Shown here: positions 26,015 to 34,541 of the stretch, in pieces | Position numbering within the stretch: position 1 is the stretch's first letter | How the letters are laid out: each line of letters begins with the position of its first letter | Assembly: GCA_021324615.1 (NCBI GenBank) | Contig: JAJPIT010000003.1 | Location: forward strand, 26,417-90,416 | DNA length: 64,000 nt | Direction: 5' to 3' | Source: Terriglobia bacterium | GTDB taxonomy: Bacteria; Acidobacteriota; Terriglobia; Bryobacterales; Bryobacteraceae | The notes under the pieces: model-generated | What the model was told of the DNA's origin: nothing | Databases searched by the model: none | Seen by the model: only the letters and a program-made list of their open reading frames with translations | Position numbers and translations under genes: made by a program

Positions 26015-26032
26015 ATCCCAGATTCCTGGTAT
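26015..26032. promoter_or_regulatory. Degenerate ATCCC-N8-GGTAT site
   Basis: ATCCC (26015-26019), 8 nt, GGTAT (26028-26032): differs by one base from the two perfect ATACC-N8-GGTAT palindromes at 26184-26201 and 26732-26749. It may be a weaker copy of the same operator, or chance. Confidence 0.25.
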
Positions 26033-26090
26033 GGGAAATAGAATCCGGTTTCCCTAAACTGGAATCACCTCAAAACCCTCGTTACGACAA

Positions 26091-26133
26091 GACGGGCGAT
26101 CCTTTCCACTCACCAAATCGCCCGTCTTTTTTT
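26091..26133 (+). terminator. Rho-independent terminator after GH79 gene
   Basis: Perfect 10-bp stem GACGGGCGAT (26091-26100) / ATCGCCCGTC (26117-26126), 16-nt loop, followed by seven T (26127-26133). It is oriented to end plus-strand transcription from the cyclophilin/GH79 genes and isolates the following receiver-like gene. Confidence 0.93.
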
Positions 26134-26181
26134 ATCATTCTTACTTATCGGGGCGATGATCTACCGGCTCGTCCCTTCGAG

Positions 26182-26203
26182 AAATACCGGACCGGTGGTA
26201 TTT
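26182..26203. promoter_or_regulatory. Palindrome AAATACC-N8-GGTATTT
   Basis: Perfect 7-nt arms AAATACC (26182-26188) and GGTATTT (26197-26203) around an 8-nt spacer, 44 nt before the receiver-like gene start. The same core with the same spacer recurs before the RraA-like gene, suggesting a shared dimeric repressor or activator. Confidence 0.55.
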
Positions 26204-26246
26204 TTGCGGCGGCCTGTCTCGGCTAGCATCCCGATTAGGGCGCGGC

Positions 26247-26717
26247 GTGTTCCCGATCCTGGAAGTCATCTCTCGGTTTTTTGCGCGGGAACGGCGTCGG
26301 CGCGCGACTTGTTCGGAGATCGCGATCCTGTGCGTGGTGGCGAACAAGCATGACGAGTCGCTGATCCGCGAGACTTGCCGGGAGCAGGGCTGGGACGTCT
26401 GGTTCACCAGCGACACGCGGATGGCGCAGCGTCAGATGGAAGGTTACGCCTATCCGATCGTTCTGCTGGACCGGGAAGTGGCCGGAGACGCATGGCGGCA
26501 AGCCATCAGCGGCCTCACCGCCGCCGGCTCGCTGTGCATTCTGCTGGTTCCCCGGGTCTTCGACGATCATCTTTGGAATGAAGTGGTGCGCTGGGGCGGC
26601 TACGACATTCTGCCCAAGCCGCTGCGGCGGGAAGATCTGCGGCGGGCGATCCGTCTGGCGTGGTCTTATTGGATGGGCGCGCGCCGTCCCGCCGCGATCC
26701 CAGGCGAGTCTACTTGA
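26247..26717 (+). CDS. Receiver-like (CheY-fold) protein
   Basis: 156-aa single-domain protein. After a basic start, IAILCVVANKHDESLIRE occupies the place of the receiver beta-1 strand and acidic pocket, but the usual Asp-Asp/Glu pair is missing (VANK). The phosphoacceptor-like Asp75 (PIVLLDREVAG) and Lys124 (ILPKPLRREDLRRAI) remain, spaced as in receivers. It has no output domain. It may be a divergent or phosphorylation-independent receiver. The GTG start has no clear ribosome-binding site. It sits between two copies of a palindromic site and upstream of the RraA/efflux genes. Confidence 0.7.
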   Translation: MFPILEVISRFFARERRRRATCSEIAILCVVANKHDESLIRETCREQGWDVWFTSDTRMAQRQMEGYAYPIVLLDREVAGDAWRQAISGLTAAGSLCILLVPRVFDDHLWNEVVRWGGYDILPKPLRREDLRRAIRLAWSYWMGARRPAAIPGEST

Positions 26718-26731
26718 TTCGCGTCTTAAAA

Positions 26732-26749
26732 ATACCGACTCTTTGGTAT
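26732..26749. promoter_or_regulatory. Palindrome ATACC-N8-GGTAT upstream of rraA-like gene
   Basis: ATACC (26732-26736), 8 nt, GGTAT (26745-26749), about 80 nt before the RraA-like start and just after the receiver-like gene stop. It matches the site at 26182-26203 in core and spacing, so both genes may answer to one regulator. Confidence 0.5.
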
Positions 26750-26799
26750 GTTAGACTCCGCCGGTGAATCGCTATATTGGCGGTTAAGGAGCCTGGAAA

Positions 26800-26835
26800 A
26801 TGGTGAGTGTGAATGAAAACAACCCTTTCGGGTAG
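26800..26835 (+). CDS. Possible 11-codon leader ORF overlapping the RraA-like start
   Basis: A good ribosome-binding site AAGGAG (26786-26791) sits 8 nt before ATG 26800, which opens an 11-codon frame (MVSVNENNPFG) ending at TAG 26833-26835. The RraA-like ATG at 26813 lies inside it in another frame, directly after an in-frame TGA (26810-26812), so the RraA-like protein cannot start earlier. The Shine-Dalgarno is thus spaced for the short frame, not for the main gene. Translational coupling is possible; the short frame may also be accidental. Confidence 0.3.
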   Translation: MVSVNENNPFG

Positions 26836-27517
26836 TGATGTGGACCGTCTGCGCGCGCTGGATGGCTGCACCGTCAGCAACGCGATCGAGCGCCTGCGGG
26901 TCCGGCTTCGCAATGAGGGATTCATTTCGGGCGCGGTGCGTTGCCGGTTCAAGAACCTTCCGCCGATGGTCGGTTATGCCGTAACCGGACGGATCCGCAG
27001 TTCGGTTCCGCCTCTGCATGGGCGCTGCTACTACGACCGGATGGATTTCTGGCGGTTTGTGGTGACGGTTCCGGCTCCGCGCATCCTGGTGCTGCAAGAC
27101 GTGGATCCGCATCCCGGGCTGGGCGCGTTCGTGGGGGAGATTCACGCCAGCATCGGCCTGGCTCTGGAGTGCGTCGGCTGCGTCACCAACGGCGCGGTTC
27201 GCGATCTGCCCGCGGTTCGCGCGCTGGGCTTCCAGTTGTTCTCAGGGAGCCTGTCGGTGTCGCACTCCTACGCGCACCTGGTGGAGTTTGGCGAACCGGT
27301 GGAGATTGGCGGCTTGAAGATCGCCTCCGGCGATCTGCTGCACGGCGACCTGCACGGGGTGCAGGCGATCCCGCCGGAGGTGGCCGCGGAGATTCCCGGC
27401 CAGGCGGAGCGGATCCTGCGCGAGGAAGAAGCGCTGAAGGAGTTCTGCCGGTCCCCGCGTTTTTCGCTGGACGGTTTGGAAGAAAGGTTGAAAGGCGTGG
27501 CGACCGATTGTCTGTGA
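26813..27517 (+). CDS. RraA-family protein
   Basis: 234-aa member of the RraA / 4-hydroxy-4-methyl-2-oxoglutarate aldolase superfamily. The conserved GCTVSNAIERL start, AFVGEIHASIGLALECVGCVTNGAVRD (with the Arg-Asp of the DGxxRD-type site) and GDLLHGDLHGVQAIPPEVA are visible. Family members are divalent-metal aldolases/decarboxylases or, in some, RNase E regulators; the substrate here is unknown. Its TGA overlaps the adaptor ATG by 1 nt (TGATG), linking it to the efflux genes, an unusual pairing. Confidence 0.85.
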   Translation: MKTTLSGSDVDRLRALDGCTVSNAIERLRVRLRNEGFISGAVRCRFKNLPPMVGYAVTGRIRSSVPPLHGRCYYDRMDFWRFVVTVPAPRILVLQDVDPHPGLGAFVGEIHASIGLALECVGCVTNGAVRDLPAVRALGFQLFSGSLSVSHSYAHLVEFGEPVEIGGLKIASGDLLHGDLHGVQAIPPEVAAEIPGQAERILREEEALKEFCRSPRFSLDGLEERLKGVATDCL

Positions 27518-28758
27518 TGCTTCGAGGGAAGATCTTTCTGCTGGGAACAGCGGCGGGAGTGCTGGCGACCGCGCTGTGCTCGTGCAGCACGGGGGAGAGG
27601 GCCAGCGCCGCCAACAACGGCGTGGAGACGTCCGAAGGTGTCGCGGTGGGAGTGGCCAAGGTCGGGCGCGCGACGCTGGAGCGGCGGCTGACGCAGTCCT
27701 CCGAACTGGTGCCTTTTCAGGAAATCGACGTGTACGCCAAGGAATCGGGCTACGTGAAGACGCTGAATGTCGACTACGGCTCGCGGGTGAAGGCCGGCGA
27801 CGTGATGGCGGTACTGGAGATTCCCGAGTTGCAGGAGCAACTGGCGCAGGACGACGCCGCCATCCGCAACGCCCAGGAAATGATCGCGCACGCCGAAAAC
27901 GAGCTGAACCGGCGGGAGGCCAACGCCAAGGTCCTGCACCTGGCATACAACCGCCTGAGCAGCGTCGCCAAGTCCAAGCCGGGGCTGGTGGCGCAGCAGG
28001 AGGTGGACAACGCCGAAGGCGCCGATCTGGCGGCGCAGGCGCAGGTGGAGGCGACCAAATCCACGCTGCAATCGGCCCAGAGCGTGCTGGAGCAGGCTAA
28101 AGCCAAGCGGGCGCACGATCAGGTGCTCTTCGACTACACCAAGATCACCGCGCCCTTTGCCGGCGTGGTGACCGAGCGCTACGCCAACTACGGTACGCTG
28201 CTGCAAGCCGGAACCAGTTCCAGCACCCAGGCAATGCCGCTGGTGCGCCTTTCCGAGGACGATCTTTTCCGGCTGGTGATTCCGGTTCCCGAGTCATTCG
28301 TGCGCTTTATTCACATCGGCGATCCGGTGGAAGTGAGCGTGCCGTCGCTCAACAAGAAGTTTCCCGGCAAGGTGGCGCGCTTTTCCGTGGATGTCCGCGA
28401 AGACACGCGCACCATGCACACTGAGGTGGACGTTCCCAATCCCAACCGGGTGCTGGTCCCGGGCCTGTACGCCGAAGCCACCATCACCCTGGAGCGGATT
28501 CCGAACGCGCTGGCCGTCCCGCTCCAGGCGATCGACCGCAACGGCGACAACACCACCGTGGACGTGGTCACGCCAGACAACAAGATCGAGATCCGCCAGG
28601 TGGATCTGGGAATCCAGACCGAAAATCAAGCCGAGGTGCTGTCCGGGCTGAAGGAGGGCGATTCCGTGGTGGTCAGCGACCGCAGCGGGCTGAAGGCCGG
28701 CCAGACGGTTCGCCCCAAGCCAGTGGAGTTGATTGAATACCGCGCGCCGGCGAAGTGA
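27517..28758 (+). CDS. RND efflux periplasmic adaptor subunit (HlyD/MFP family)
   Basis: 413-aa membrane fusion protein. The N-terminal signal ends LATALCSCSTGE, with a probable lipobox Cys near residue 23. Then come the lipoyl half (EIDVYAKESGYVKTLNVDYGSRVKAGDVMAVLE: key V-x-x-G-x-x-V-K-x-G), a long coiled-coil hairpin (about 110-200), the second lipoyl half (FDYTKITAPFAGVVTERY), and beta-barrel and membrane-proximal domains. It connects the inner-membrane pump to the TolC-like channel. It is translated directly after the RraA-like gene and before the pump. Confidence 0.92.
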   Translation: MLRGKIFLLGTAAGVLATALCSCSTGERASAANNGVETSEGVAVGVAKVGRATLERRLTQSSELVPFQEIDVYAKESGYVKTLNVDYGSRVKAGDVMAVLEIPELQEQLAQDDAAIRNAQEMIAHAENELNRREANAKVLHLAYNRLSSVAKSKPGLVAQQEVDNAEGADLAAQAQVEATKSTLQSAQSVLEQAKAKRAHDQVLFDYTKITAPFAGVVTERYANYGTLLQAGTSSSTQAMPLVRLSEDDLFRLVIPVPESFVRFIHIGDPVEVSVPSLNKKFPGKVARFSVDVREDTRTMHTEVDVPNPNRVLVPGLYAEATITLERIPNALAVPLQAIDRNGDNTTVDVVTPDNKIEIRQVDLGIQTENQAEVLSGLKEGDSVVVSDRSGLKAGQTVRPKPVELIEYRAPAK

Positions 28759-28781
28759 TCCGCGCGCCAAGCTGACTGACC

Positions 28782-31700
28782 ATGCCCCGCTTCTCCATCC
28801 GCAATCCTTATTTCATCGTTGTCTGCTGCCTGGCCCTGGCGGTGATTGGCGTCACCGCGACGGCGCGCATGCCGGTCGATCTGTTTCCGCCGATCAATCT
28901 TCCGGTGATCACGGTGGCGACGTTTTACAACGGCATGCCGCCGGTGGATATCGAAACCGACATCACCAATCCGCTGGAGCGCTGGTTCACCCAGGCGAGC
29001 GGAATGGATCATATGGAATCGCGGTCGCTGCTGGGGGTCAGCATCATCAAGGCCTATTTCCAGCCGGGCACGGACGCCGACGCCGATCTGACGCAGCTCT
29101 CCAATCTGGCCTTAGCCGATTTGAAGCGCCTCCCGCCGGGCACGCTCCCGCCGGTGGTTCTGAAATTCGACGCCTCCAGCCTGCCGGTGGCGCTGGTCAC
29201 GGTGAAGGGCGAGGGGATGACGGAAACGCAGCTTCACGACACCGCGCAATTCACCATTCGCAACCAGCTTGCGGTGATCAAGGGCGCCGAGATTCCGGCG
29301 GTGTTCGGCGGCAAATACCGGCAGGCGATGATCTACGTCGATCCGTACCGGCTTTTTTCGCGCCAGTTGAGCGTGATGGACGTAGTTGACGCGGTCAACA
29401 AAAGCAATCTGATTCTTCCTGCCGGCGACGTCAAGATCGGACCGGACGATTACTACGTTTACTCCAACAGCATGGTCAACGAGGTGAAGGACCTGGAGAA
29501 GGTGCCGATCAAGACCGTCGGCCAGCAGTGGGTTTCGATCGGCGACATCGGCGAGGCGAAGGACGCGAGCCAGCTTCAATACAACATCGTCCGCATCGAC
29601 GGGCAAAAGTCCGCCTACATTCCGGTGATGAAATCGGGCGGCGACAGCAACACGATCCAGGTGGTGGACGATCTGCGCCGTCTGACCGCGCATCTTTTCG
29701 ATCTGCCGCCGCAACTGGTCACCAACATTGTTTTCGATCAGTCCAAGTTCGTGCGCGACGCGCTGCGCACGGTGCTGCGCGAGGGGTTGATGGGCCTGGT
29801 CCTCACCGGGCTGATGATTCTTCTGTTTCTGGGCAGCATGCGGGCCACCGGCGCGGTGCTTCTGTCGATCCCCATCTCGGCGCTGGCCACGGTGGTGGTG
29901 CTCTATCTGCTGGGCAGCACGATGAACACGATGATTCTCGGCGGGCTGGCGCTGGCCTTCTCGCGGGTGATCGACAATTCGGTGATCTCGCTGGAAAACA
30001 TCTACCGGCACCTGGAGATGGGAGCCTCGCCGGCGGTGGCCGCCGAGCAGGGCGGAGCCGAAGTGAATCTGGCCGTTCTTGCCGCCACCATTGTGAACGT
30101 GGTCGACTTCTTTCCGGTAACGATGCTGTTCGGCGTCAGCAAGTTTCTCTTCTCCGCTTTGGCGCTGGGTTTTTGTCTGGCGCTGCTGGCTTCCTACATC
30201 GTGGCGATGACGGTCATCCCGCTGTTCTGCTCGAAATTCCTCAAAGACGTTCCGGCCGGGCACGGCGAACACGGGCGCGTCGAAGATCTCTCCTGGGGGG
30301 GGCGTTTTAATGCGTGGTTTAGCCGGCAATTCAACCGGATGCTTGACGGCTACGAATTTCTGGTTCGCGGCGCACTGAAAATTCCGGCTCTCACGCTGGT
30401 CCTTCTTCTCGGGGTTTTCGCCGGAAGCCTAGCCATTTATCCTTTTCTGGGCCAGTCGTTTTTCCCGCGGACCGACGCCGGCCAGTTCACGATCAGCGTG
30501 AAAGCGCCCACGGGCACGCGGCTTGAAGTCACCAACGATTACGTTGCCAAGATTGAAGATGTGATTCGCCAGACGGTCGCGCCGGGGGATCTTAAGATGA
30601 TCCTGTCCAACATCGGCGTGGTCAATGATATCTCCTCGCTCTACACCACCAACGCCGGCATGTACATGGCGACCATCCAGGTTGCTTTGAACGACGGCCA
30701 CGCGACCGGCAGCTACGAGTACATGGACCGGCTTCGCGCCTCGCTGGGAGAGCGGTTTCCGGAAATCCGCACCTTTTTTCAAAGCGGGTCCCTGCAAGAC
30801 GCGATCCTCAATCAGGGCCAGCCCGCGCCGATCGATGTGCAGGTCAACACGCGCGATCTCCAGCTTACTTACGACACCGCGCAGGAGCTGGCGCGCCGGA
30901 TTCGCGCGCTGCCGGGCGTCGGCGAAACGTATATCCCGCAGGACATGAATTATCCGTCGATCCGGCTGGATATCGATCGCGTGCACGCTGCCGAGATGGG
31001 CCTCAGCCAGAGCGATGTGGTGCGTAACGTGATTACCGCTTTGAACTCGAATATCATGATCGCGCCGAATTACTGGGTGGATTACAAAACCGGCAACGAC
31101 TATTTTCTGAGCGTCATGTTTCCGGAAGCGGGCAGCTCCGCGATTCACAATCTGGTGGATCTGCGCCAGATCCCGCTGCGCGCGCCGAACCTCAAGCGCT
31201 CCACGACGCTCGATACCGTGGTGAAGCTCGTGAACCTCGAATCCCCCACCGAAGTCGATCATTACCAGATCCAGCGGGTGGTCGATGTCTATGTCACCCC
31301 GAAGGGCGAAGACCTCGGCAAGCTTCGCGGCGCGATTCTGAATACGATTCGCGAGGCCCGTTTGCCCTCCAACATTCGAGTCACGCTGCGCGGGATGGTG
31401 AACGGGATGGAGGAATCGTTCAGGAGTTTTGAGTTGGGTTTCAGCGTTTCCCTTGTGCTGATCTTTCTGATTCTGGTCGCGCAGTTCCGCTCCTGGATCG
31501 ATCCGTTCCTGATCATGCTTGCGATTCCGATGGGCTTTGTCGGCGTGTTGATTATTCTGCCGCTGACCCACACCACTCTGAACGTGATGTCGCTGATGGG
31601 CGTGCTACTGCTGATCGGCATTGCCGCGTCGAACAGCATTCTGATTGTGGATTTTGCCCACAAGCTGGAGGAGCAGGGTTATGCCATTGCCGACGCGGTC

Positions 31701-31934
31701 ATCATGGCCTGCCGCGTCCGCTTGCGGCCGATTTTGATGACCTCCCTGGCCACCATCATCGGCATGCTGCCCATGGCCATGAAGCTGGGCGAAGGCGGCG
31801 AACAGTACACGCCCATGGCGCGGGCGATCATCGGCGGCCTGACCTCGTCGGTTCTTCTGACGATCTTCATTGTTCCGGCCGCCTACCTGCTTGTGTATGG
31901 AAGGAAGAGGCCTCATGCGACTCAAGCCGAATAA
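28782..31934 (+). CDS. RND efflux pump, inner-membrane transporter subunit
   Basis: 1050-aa transporter with the 12-helix, two-loop RND layout; MPRFSIRNPYFIVVCCLALAV begins TM1 and the repeat starts near residue 525. TM4 reads FSRVIDNSVISLENI: Asp398 aligns with AcrB Asp408, but the Asp407 position is Ile. In TM10 the AcrB Lys940 position is Ser950 (GIAASNSILIVDF). Two of the canonical proton-relay residues are therefore replaced. It lacks the short aromatic drug-pocket signature I could assign. It likely exports an unknown compound with the flanking adaptor and channel. Confidence 0.93.
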   Translation: MPRFSIRNPYFIVVCCLALAVIGVTATARMPVDLFPPINLPVITVATFYNGMPPVDIETDITNPLERWFTQASGMDHMESRSLLGVSIIKAYFQPGTDADADLTQLSNLALADLKRLPPGTLPPVVLKFDASSLPVALVTVKGEGMTETQLHDTAQFTIRNQLAVIKGAEIPAVFGGKYRQAMIYVDPYRLFSRQLSVMDVVDAVNKSNLILPAGDVKIGPDDYYVYSNSMVNEVKDLEKVPIKTVGQQWVSIGDIGEAKDASQLQYNIVRIDGQKSAYIPVMKSGGDSNTIQVVDDLRRLTAHLFDLPPQLVTNIVFDQSKFVRDALRTVLREGLMGLVLTGLMILLFLGSMRATGAVLLSIPISALATVVVLYLLGSTMNTMILGGLALAFSRVIDNSVISLENIYRHLEMGASPAVAAEQGGAEVNLAVLAATIVNVVDFFPVTMLFGVSKFLFSALALGFCLALLASYIVAMTVIPLFCSKFLKDVPAGHGEHGRVEDLSWGGRFNAWFSRQFNRMLDGYEFLVRGALKIPALTLVLLLGVFAGSLAIYPFLGQSFFPRTDAGQFTISVKAPTGTRLEVTNDYVAKIEDVIRQTVAPGDLKMILSNIGVVNDISSLYTTNAGMYMATIQVALNDGHATGSYEYMDRLRASLGERFPEIRTFFQSGSLQDAILNQGQPAPIDVQVNTRDLQLTYDTAQELARRIRALPGVGETYIPQDMNYPSIRLDIDRVHAAEMGLSQSDVVRNVITALNSNIMIAPNYWVDYKTGNDYFLSVMFPEAGSSAIHNLVDLRQIPLRAPNLKRSTTLDTVVKLVNLESPTEVDHYQIQRVVDVYVTPKGEDLGKLRGAILNTIREARLPSNIRVTLRGMVNGMEESFRSFELGFSVSLVLIFLILVAQFRSWIDPFLIMLAIPMGFVGVLIILPLTHTTLNVMSLMGVLLLIGIAASNSILIVDFAHKLEEQGYAIADAVIMACRVRLRPILMTSLATIIGMLPMAMKLGEGGEQYTPMARAIIGGLTSSVLLTIFIVPAAYLLVYGRKRPHATQAE

Positions 31935-33225
31935 TCGCGCGTTTTTCCTGGCGGCCGTGGCGGCGCTTTCCGTTGCCGTCGCGCCGGGGCAAACCCCGCC
32001 GCGCCTGACGCTTCAGGAAGCCGACGCCATGGCGCTGAAGAATCATCCGCAGGTCCAGGCCGCTCAAAACGAGCTGAATGCGGCCGCCGAACAGATCATC
32101 ATCAACCGCGCGCCGTATTATCCCACCGTAAGCGGGGAAATCACCGGATCGCAGGGCAACAACCTGTCGCGCCTGGGCGCCGGCGACATCTCGGCCTCGC
32201 GGCTGTTCAACCGCTTCGGCCAGGGCGCGGTGTTCAACCAGCTCATCACCGATTCCGGCCGCACGCCCAGCCTGGTGGCCAGCGCGCGCCTGCAAAGCCG
32301 GGCCGCGGAGCAAAACCTTTCCGCCACGCGCTACGACGTCATCCTGGCGGTGCACCGCGCCTACTTTGGCGTGCTCCAGGCGCAGGCGGTGGTGAAGGTG
32401 GCGCAACAGACCGTCGCCGCACGCCAGCTCCTGGCGGACCAGGTGAGCGAGCTGGCAAAGAACAATCTCAAGTCCCAACTCGATGTCAGCGAGGCGGAGG
32501 TCACTGTCTCGCAGGCCAAGCTGATGCTGCTCGACGCGCAGGAGGCGGTCACGGCGGCCTACGCCGAGCTGGCGCGGGCTCTGGGCTCGGATCAGGCGGT
32601 GAATTATCAGCTCGCCGAGGAGCAGCTTCCGCCGGGCCCGCCCTCCAACCTGGACGATCTGGTGGCGCAGGCCATGCGCAACCGGCCCGAACTGGCCAGC
32701 CTGGAGTACTCCCGCCAGTCCGCGCAGAAATTTTATGAAGCCGAGCGTGATTTGAAGCGCCCCACGGTGAGCCTGGTCGCCGTGGGCGGCTTCATTCCCT
32801 TTATTAATACGCCGGCCGGCGCGCCCATCCCCAAAGAGTACGAGGCGGTCGCCGCCAACGTGAACATTCCGGTGTTCAACGGGCATCTGTTTTCGGCGCG
32901 GGAGGAAGCCGCGCGGCAGCGCGCTCTCGAGGCTGAGCAGCGCATTCGCGATCAGCAGGAGCGGATCTCGCGGGACGTCCGCGTGGCCTATTCGAGCGCC
33001 GTGGCGGCCTTCCAGCGCATCGACGTCACCGCGCAGTTCCTGCGCCAGGCCGCCCTGGCGCTGGATCTGGCGCAAGGCCGGTACAATCTCGGCCTGTCGT
33101 CGATCGTCGAGCTGACCCAGGCGCAACTGAACCTTACCGAAGCCGAGATTGAAAACGTCGGCGCCAAATATGGCTACCAGACGCAGTACGCGGCGCTGCA
33201 ATACGCGATTGGCGCTCTCCATTAG
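31915..33225 (+). CDS. TolC-family outer-membrane efflux protein
   Basis: 436-aa outer-membrane channel. The start ATG 31915 lies inside the pump gene end (20-nt overlap) and gives a signal peptide (NRAFFLAAVAALSVAVAPGQ). Two repeated halves each carry a long helical pair, typical of TolC: LTLQEADAMALKNHPQVQAAQ and later RPELASLEYSRQSAQKFYEAE. The final YNLGLSSIVELTQAQLNLTEAEI is the conserved C-terminal TolC motif. It completes the tripartite efflux complex. Confidence 0.93.
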   Translation: MRLKPNNRAFFLAAVAALSVAVAPGQTPPRLTLQEADAMALKNHPQVQAAQNELNAAAEQIIINRAPYYPTVSGEITGSQGNNLSRLGAGDISASRLFNRFGQGAVFNQLITDSGRTPSLVASARLQSRAAEQNLSATRYDVILAVHRAYFGVLQAQAVVKVAQQTVAARQLLADQVSELAKNNLKSQLDVSEAEVTVSQAKLMLLDAQEAVTAAYAELARALGSDQAVNYQLAEEQLPPGPPSNLDDLVAQAMRNRPELASLEYSRQSAQKFYEAERDLKRPTVSLVAVGGFIPFINTPAGAPIPKEYEAVAANVNIPVFNGHLFSAREEAARQRALEAEQRIRDQQERISRDVRVAYSSAVAAFQRIDVTAQFLRQAALALDLAQGRYNLGLSSIVELTQAQLNLTEAEIENVGAKYGYQTQYAALQYAIGALH

Positions 33226-33227
33226 CC

Positions 33228-33755
33228 TTGCCGCAGCCGCTATTTTATGAGCGCCAGAACTTCCGGCCGCTGCGCATGCGCCTGCTCACCGGGGTCGCAC
33301 CCGCCGCGATGCTGGTCTTGACCATTCTGCAAGCCGGCTTCGGTATTCACCGCGGCGCGCAAAGCGACGGCAGCCTGATCGGCTGGACCATTTTTCTGTG
33401 GCTGGTCTACTGGCGTTTGATGATGGTCCGGCTGGTGACGGAGGTGGATCCGCGGGAGGTGCGCGTGGCCTTGCGGGGGCTGTGGCGGTCGCGGAGAATT
33501 CCTTTCCAAGAAATCATTTCCGCCCGCGTGGTTTCTTTCGATCCGGTGCGCGACTGGGGCGGCTATGGCGTGCGGGTCACCCGCCGCGGCCGCGCGTATC
33601 TGGCCGGCGGCAACCAAGGTGTGGAGCTGGAGACCGGGCGCGGCCTGGTCCTGATCGGATCCCGGCGGCCGGCGGAGCTGGCCCGCGCCATCACGGCGCA
33701 ACTGGCGGCGGGTGACCCGGCCGCCTCCGGAGAAGATCAGCGCCCGTCCAGGTAG
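33228..33755 (+). CDS. Two-helix membrane protein with PH-like domain
   Basis: 175-aa protein with a TTG start 2 nt after the TolC-like stop. Two transmembrane helices (about 20-38 and 50-68) precede a basic, beta-rich cytoplasmic region: VTEVDPREVRVALRGLWRSRRIPFQEIISARVV, GYGVRVTRRGRAYLAGGNQGVELETG, resembling bacterial PH-like domains. Function unknown; co-transcription with the efflux genes is likely. Its last 19 nt overlap the end of the convergent TPR gene. Confidence 0.65.
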   Translation: MPQPLFYERQNFRPLRMRLLTGVAPAAMLVLTILQAGFGIHRGAQSDGSLIGWTIFLWLVYWRLMMVRLVTEVDPREVRVALRGLWRSRRIPFQEIISARVVSFDPVRDWGGYGVRVTRRGRAYLAGGNQGVELETGRGLVLIGSRRPAELARAITAQLAAGDPAASGEDQRPSR

Positions 33756-34525
33756 CGGCCCCGGAGATGGTCGGCTTGCGCGCCTTTGAGATCGCCGATG
33801 GCGCGGCGCGATTCGGCGCGGGCGAAGTAGGCGGGCGCCTCATCCGGGCTCATGGCGATCACCTGATCGAAGTCGGCGATGGCCCGCCGGTGTTGGCCCA
33901 GCAACTGAAGCGTGGCCCCGCGCTGGAAATAGTTATCCGCGTTGGGCGCCAGCTCCACGGCGCGGGAAAAATCGTCCAGAGCCCTTTGCGCATCGCCCAG
34001 ATAGCGCTCGGCGGTGCCGCGGATGTTGTAGGCCGCGGCGAGCCGGGGATCGTTTTGCAGCGCGCGGCCGGCATCCAGGATCGCGCCCTGGAAATCCTTC
34101 GCGTCGAGGTAGGCGGAAGCGCGGGCGAGCAGCGCCGCGGTGTCGCCGCGGCGGATCTCCAGCGCCTTGCTGAAGTCGGCGATGGCGCGTTCGGTCTGGG
34201 AATCGCTCGCGTAGGCCTCGCCGCGCATGAGGTAGGCGTCGGCGAAGTCCGGCTTTAAGGCGATGGCCCGGTCGAAGGAGAGAATCGCCTGGCTGTATCG
34301 CGCGGATTTCAGCAGGCGGACGCCGGCGTCGTAGGACTCCTGGGCGCGCAGCGGATCGACGGATCGTTTGTAGAGCCATCCGGCAATGCCAGCCGCCAGC
34401 AGCACCGCCGCGCAGCAGGCGGCAACGACGCGGCGCTTGCGGCGAGCCACGTCCTCCGCCGTGACCGGGATGAGGACCAGCGGTGCGGCGGCGGGGGGCG
34501 TCTTTCCCTGGAGCTGGTCGGCCAC
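33737..34525 (-). CDS. Membrane-anchored TPR protein
   Basis: 262-aa protein. The GTG start at 34525 is chosen because the frame upstream runs into the divergent rnhA start; it gives VADQLQGKTPPAA. A transmembrane helix (about 37-56, VVAACCAAVLLAAGIAGWLY) is followed by about six tetratricopeptide repeats (AILSFDRAIALKPDFADAYL, ALDDFSRAVELAPNADNYFQ). The repeats probably face the periplasm. No enzymatic motif. It converges with the PH-like gene, overlapping it by 19 nt. Confidence 0.8.
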   Translation of the reverse strand: MADQLQGKTPPAAAPLVLIPVTAEDVARRKRRVVAACCAAVLLAAGIAGWLYKRSVDPLRAQESYDAGVRLLKSARYSQAILSFDRAIALKPDFADAYLMRGEAYASDSQTERAIADFSKALEIRRGDTAALLARASAYLDAKDFQGAILDAGRALQNDPRLAAAYNIRGTAERYLGDAQRALDDFSRAVELAPNADNYFQRGATLQLLGQHRRAIADFDQVIAMSPDEAPAYFARAESRRAIGDLKGAQADHLRGRYLDGR

Positions 34526-34541
34526 AACCCTATGATAGTGG

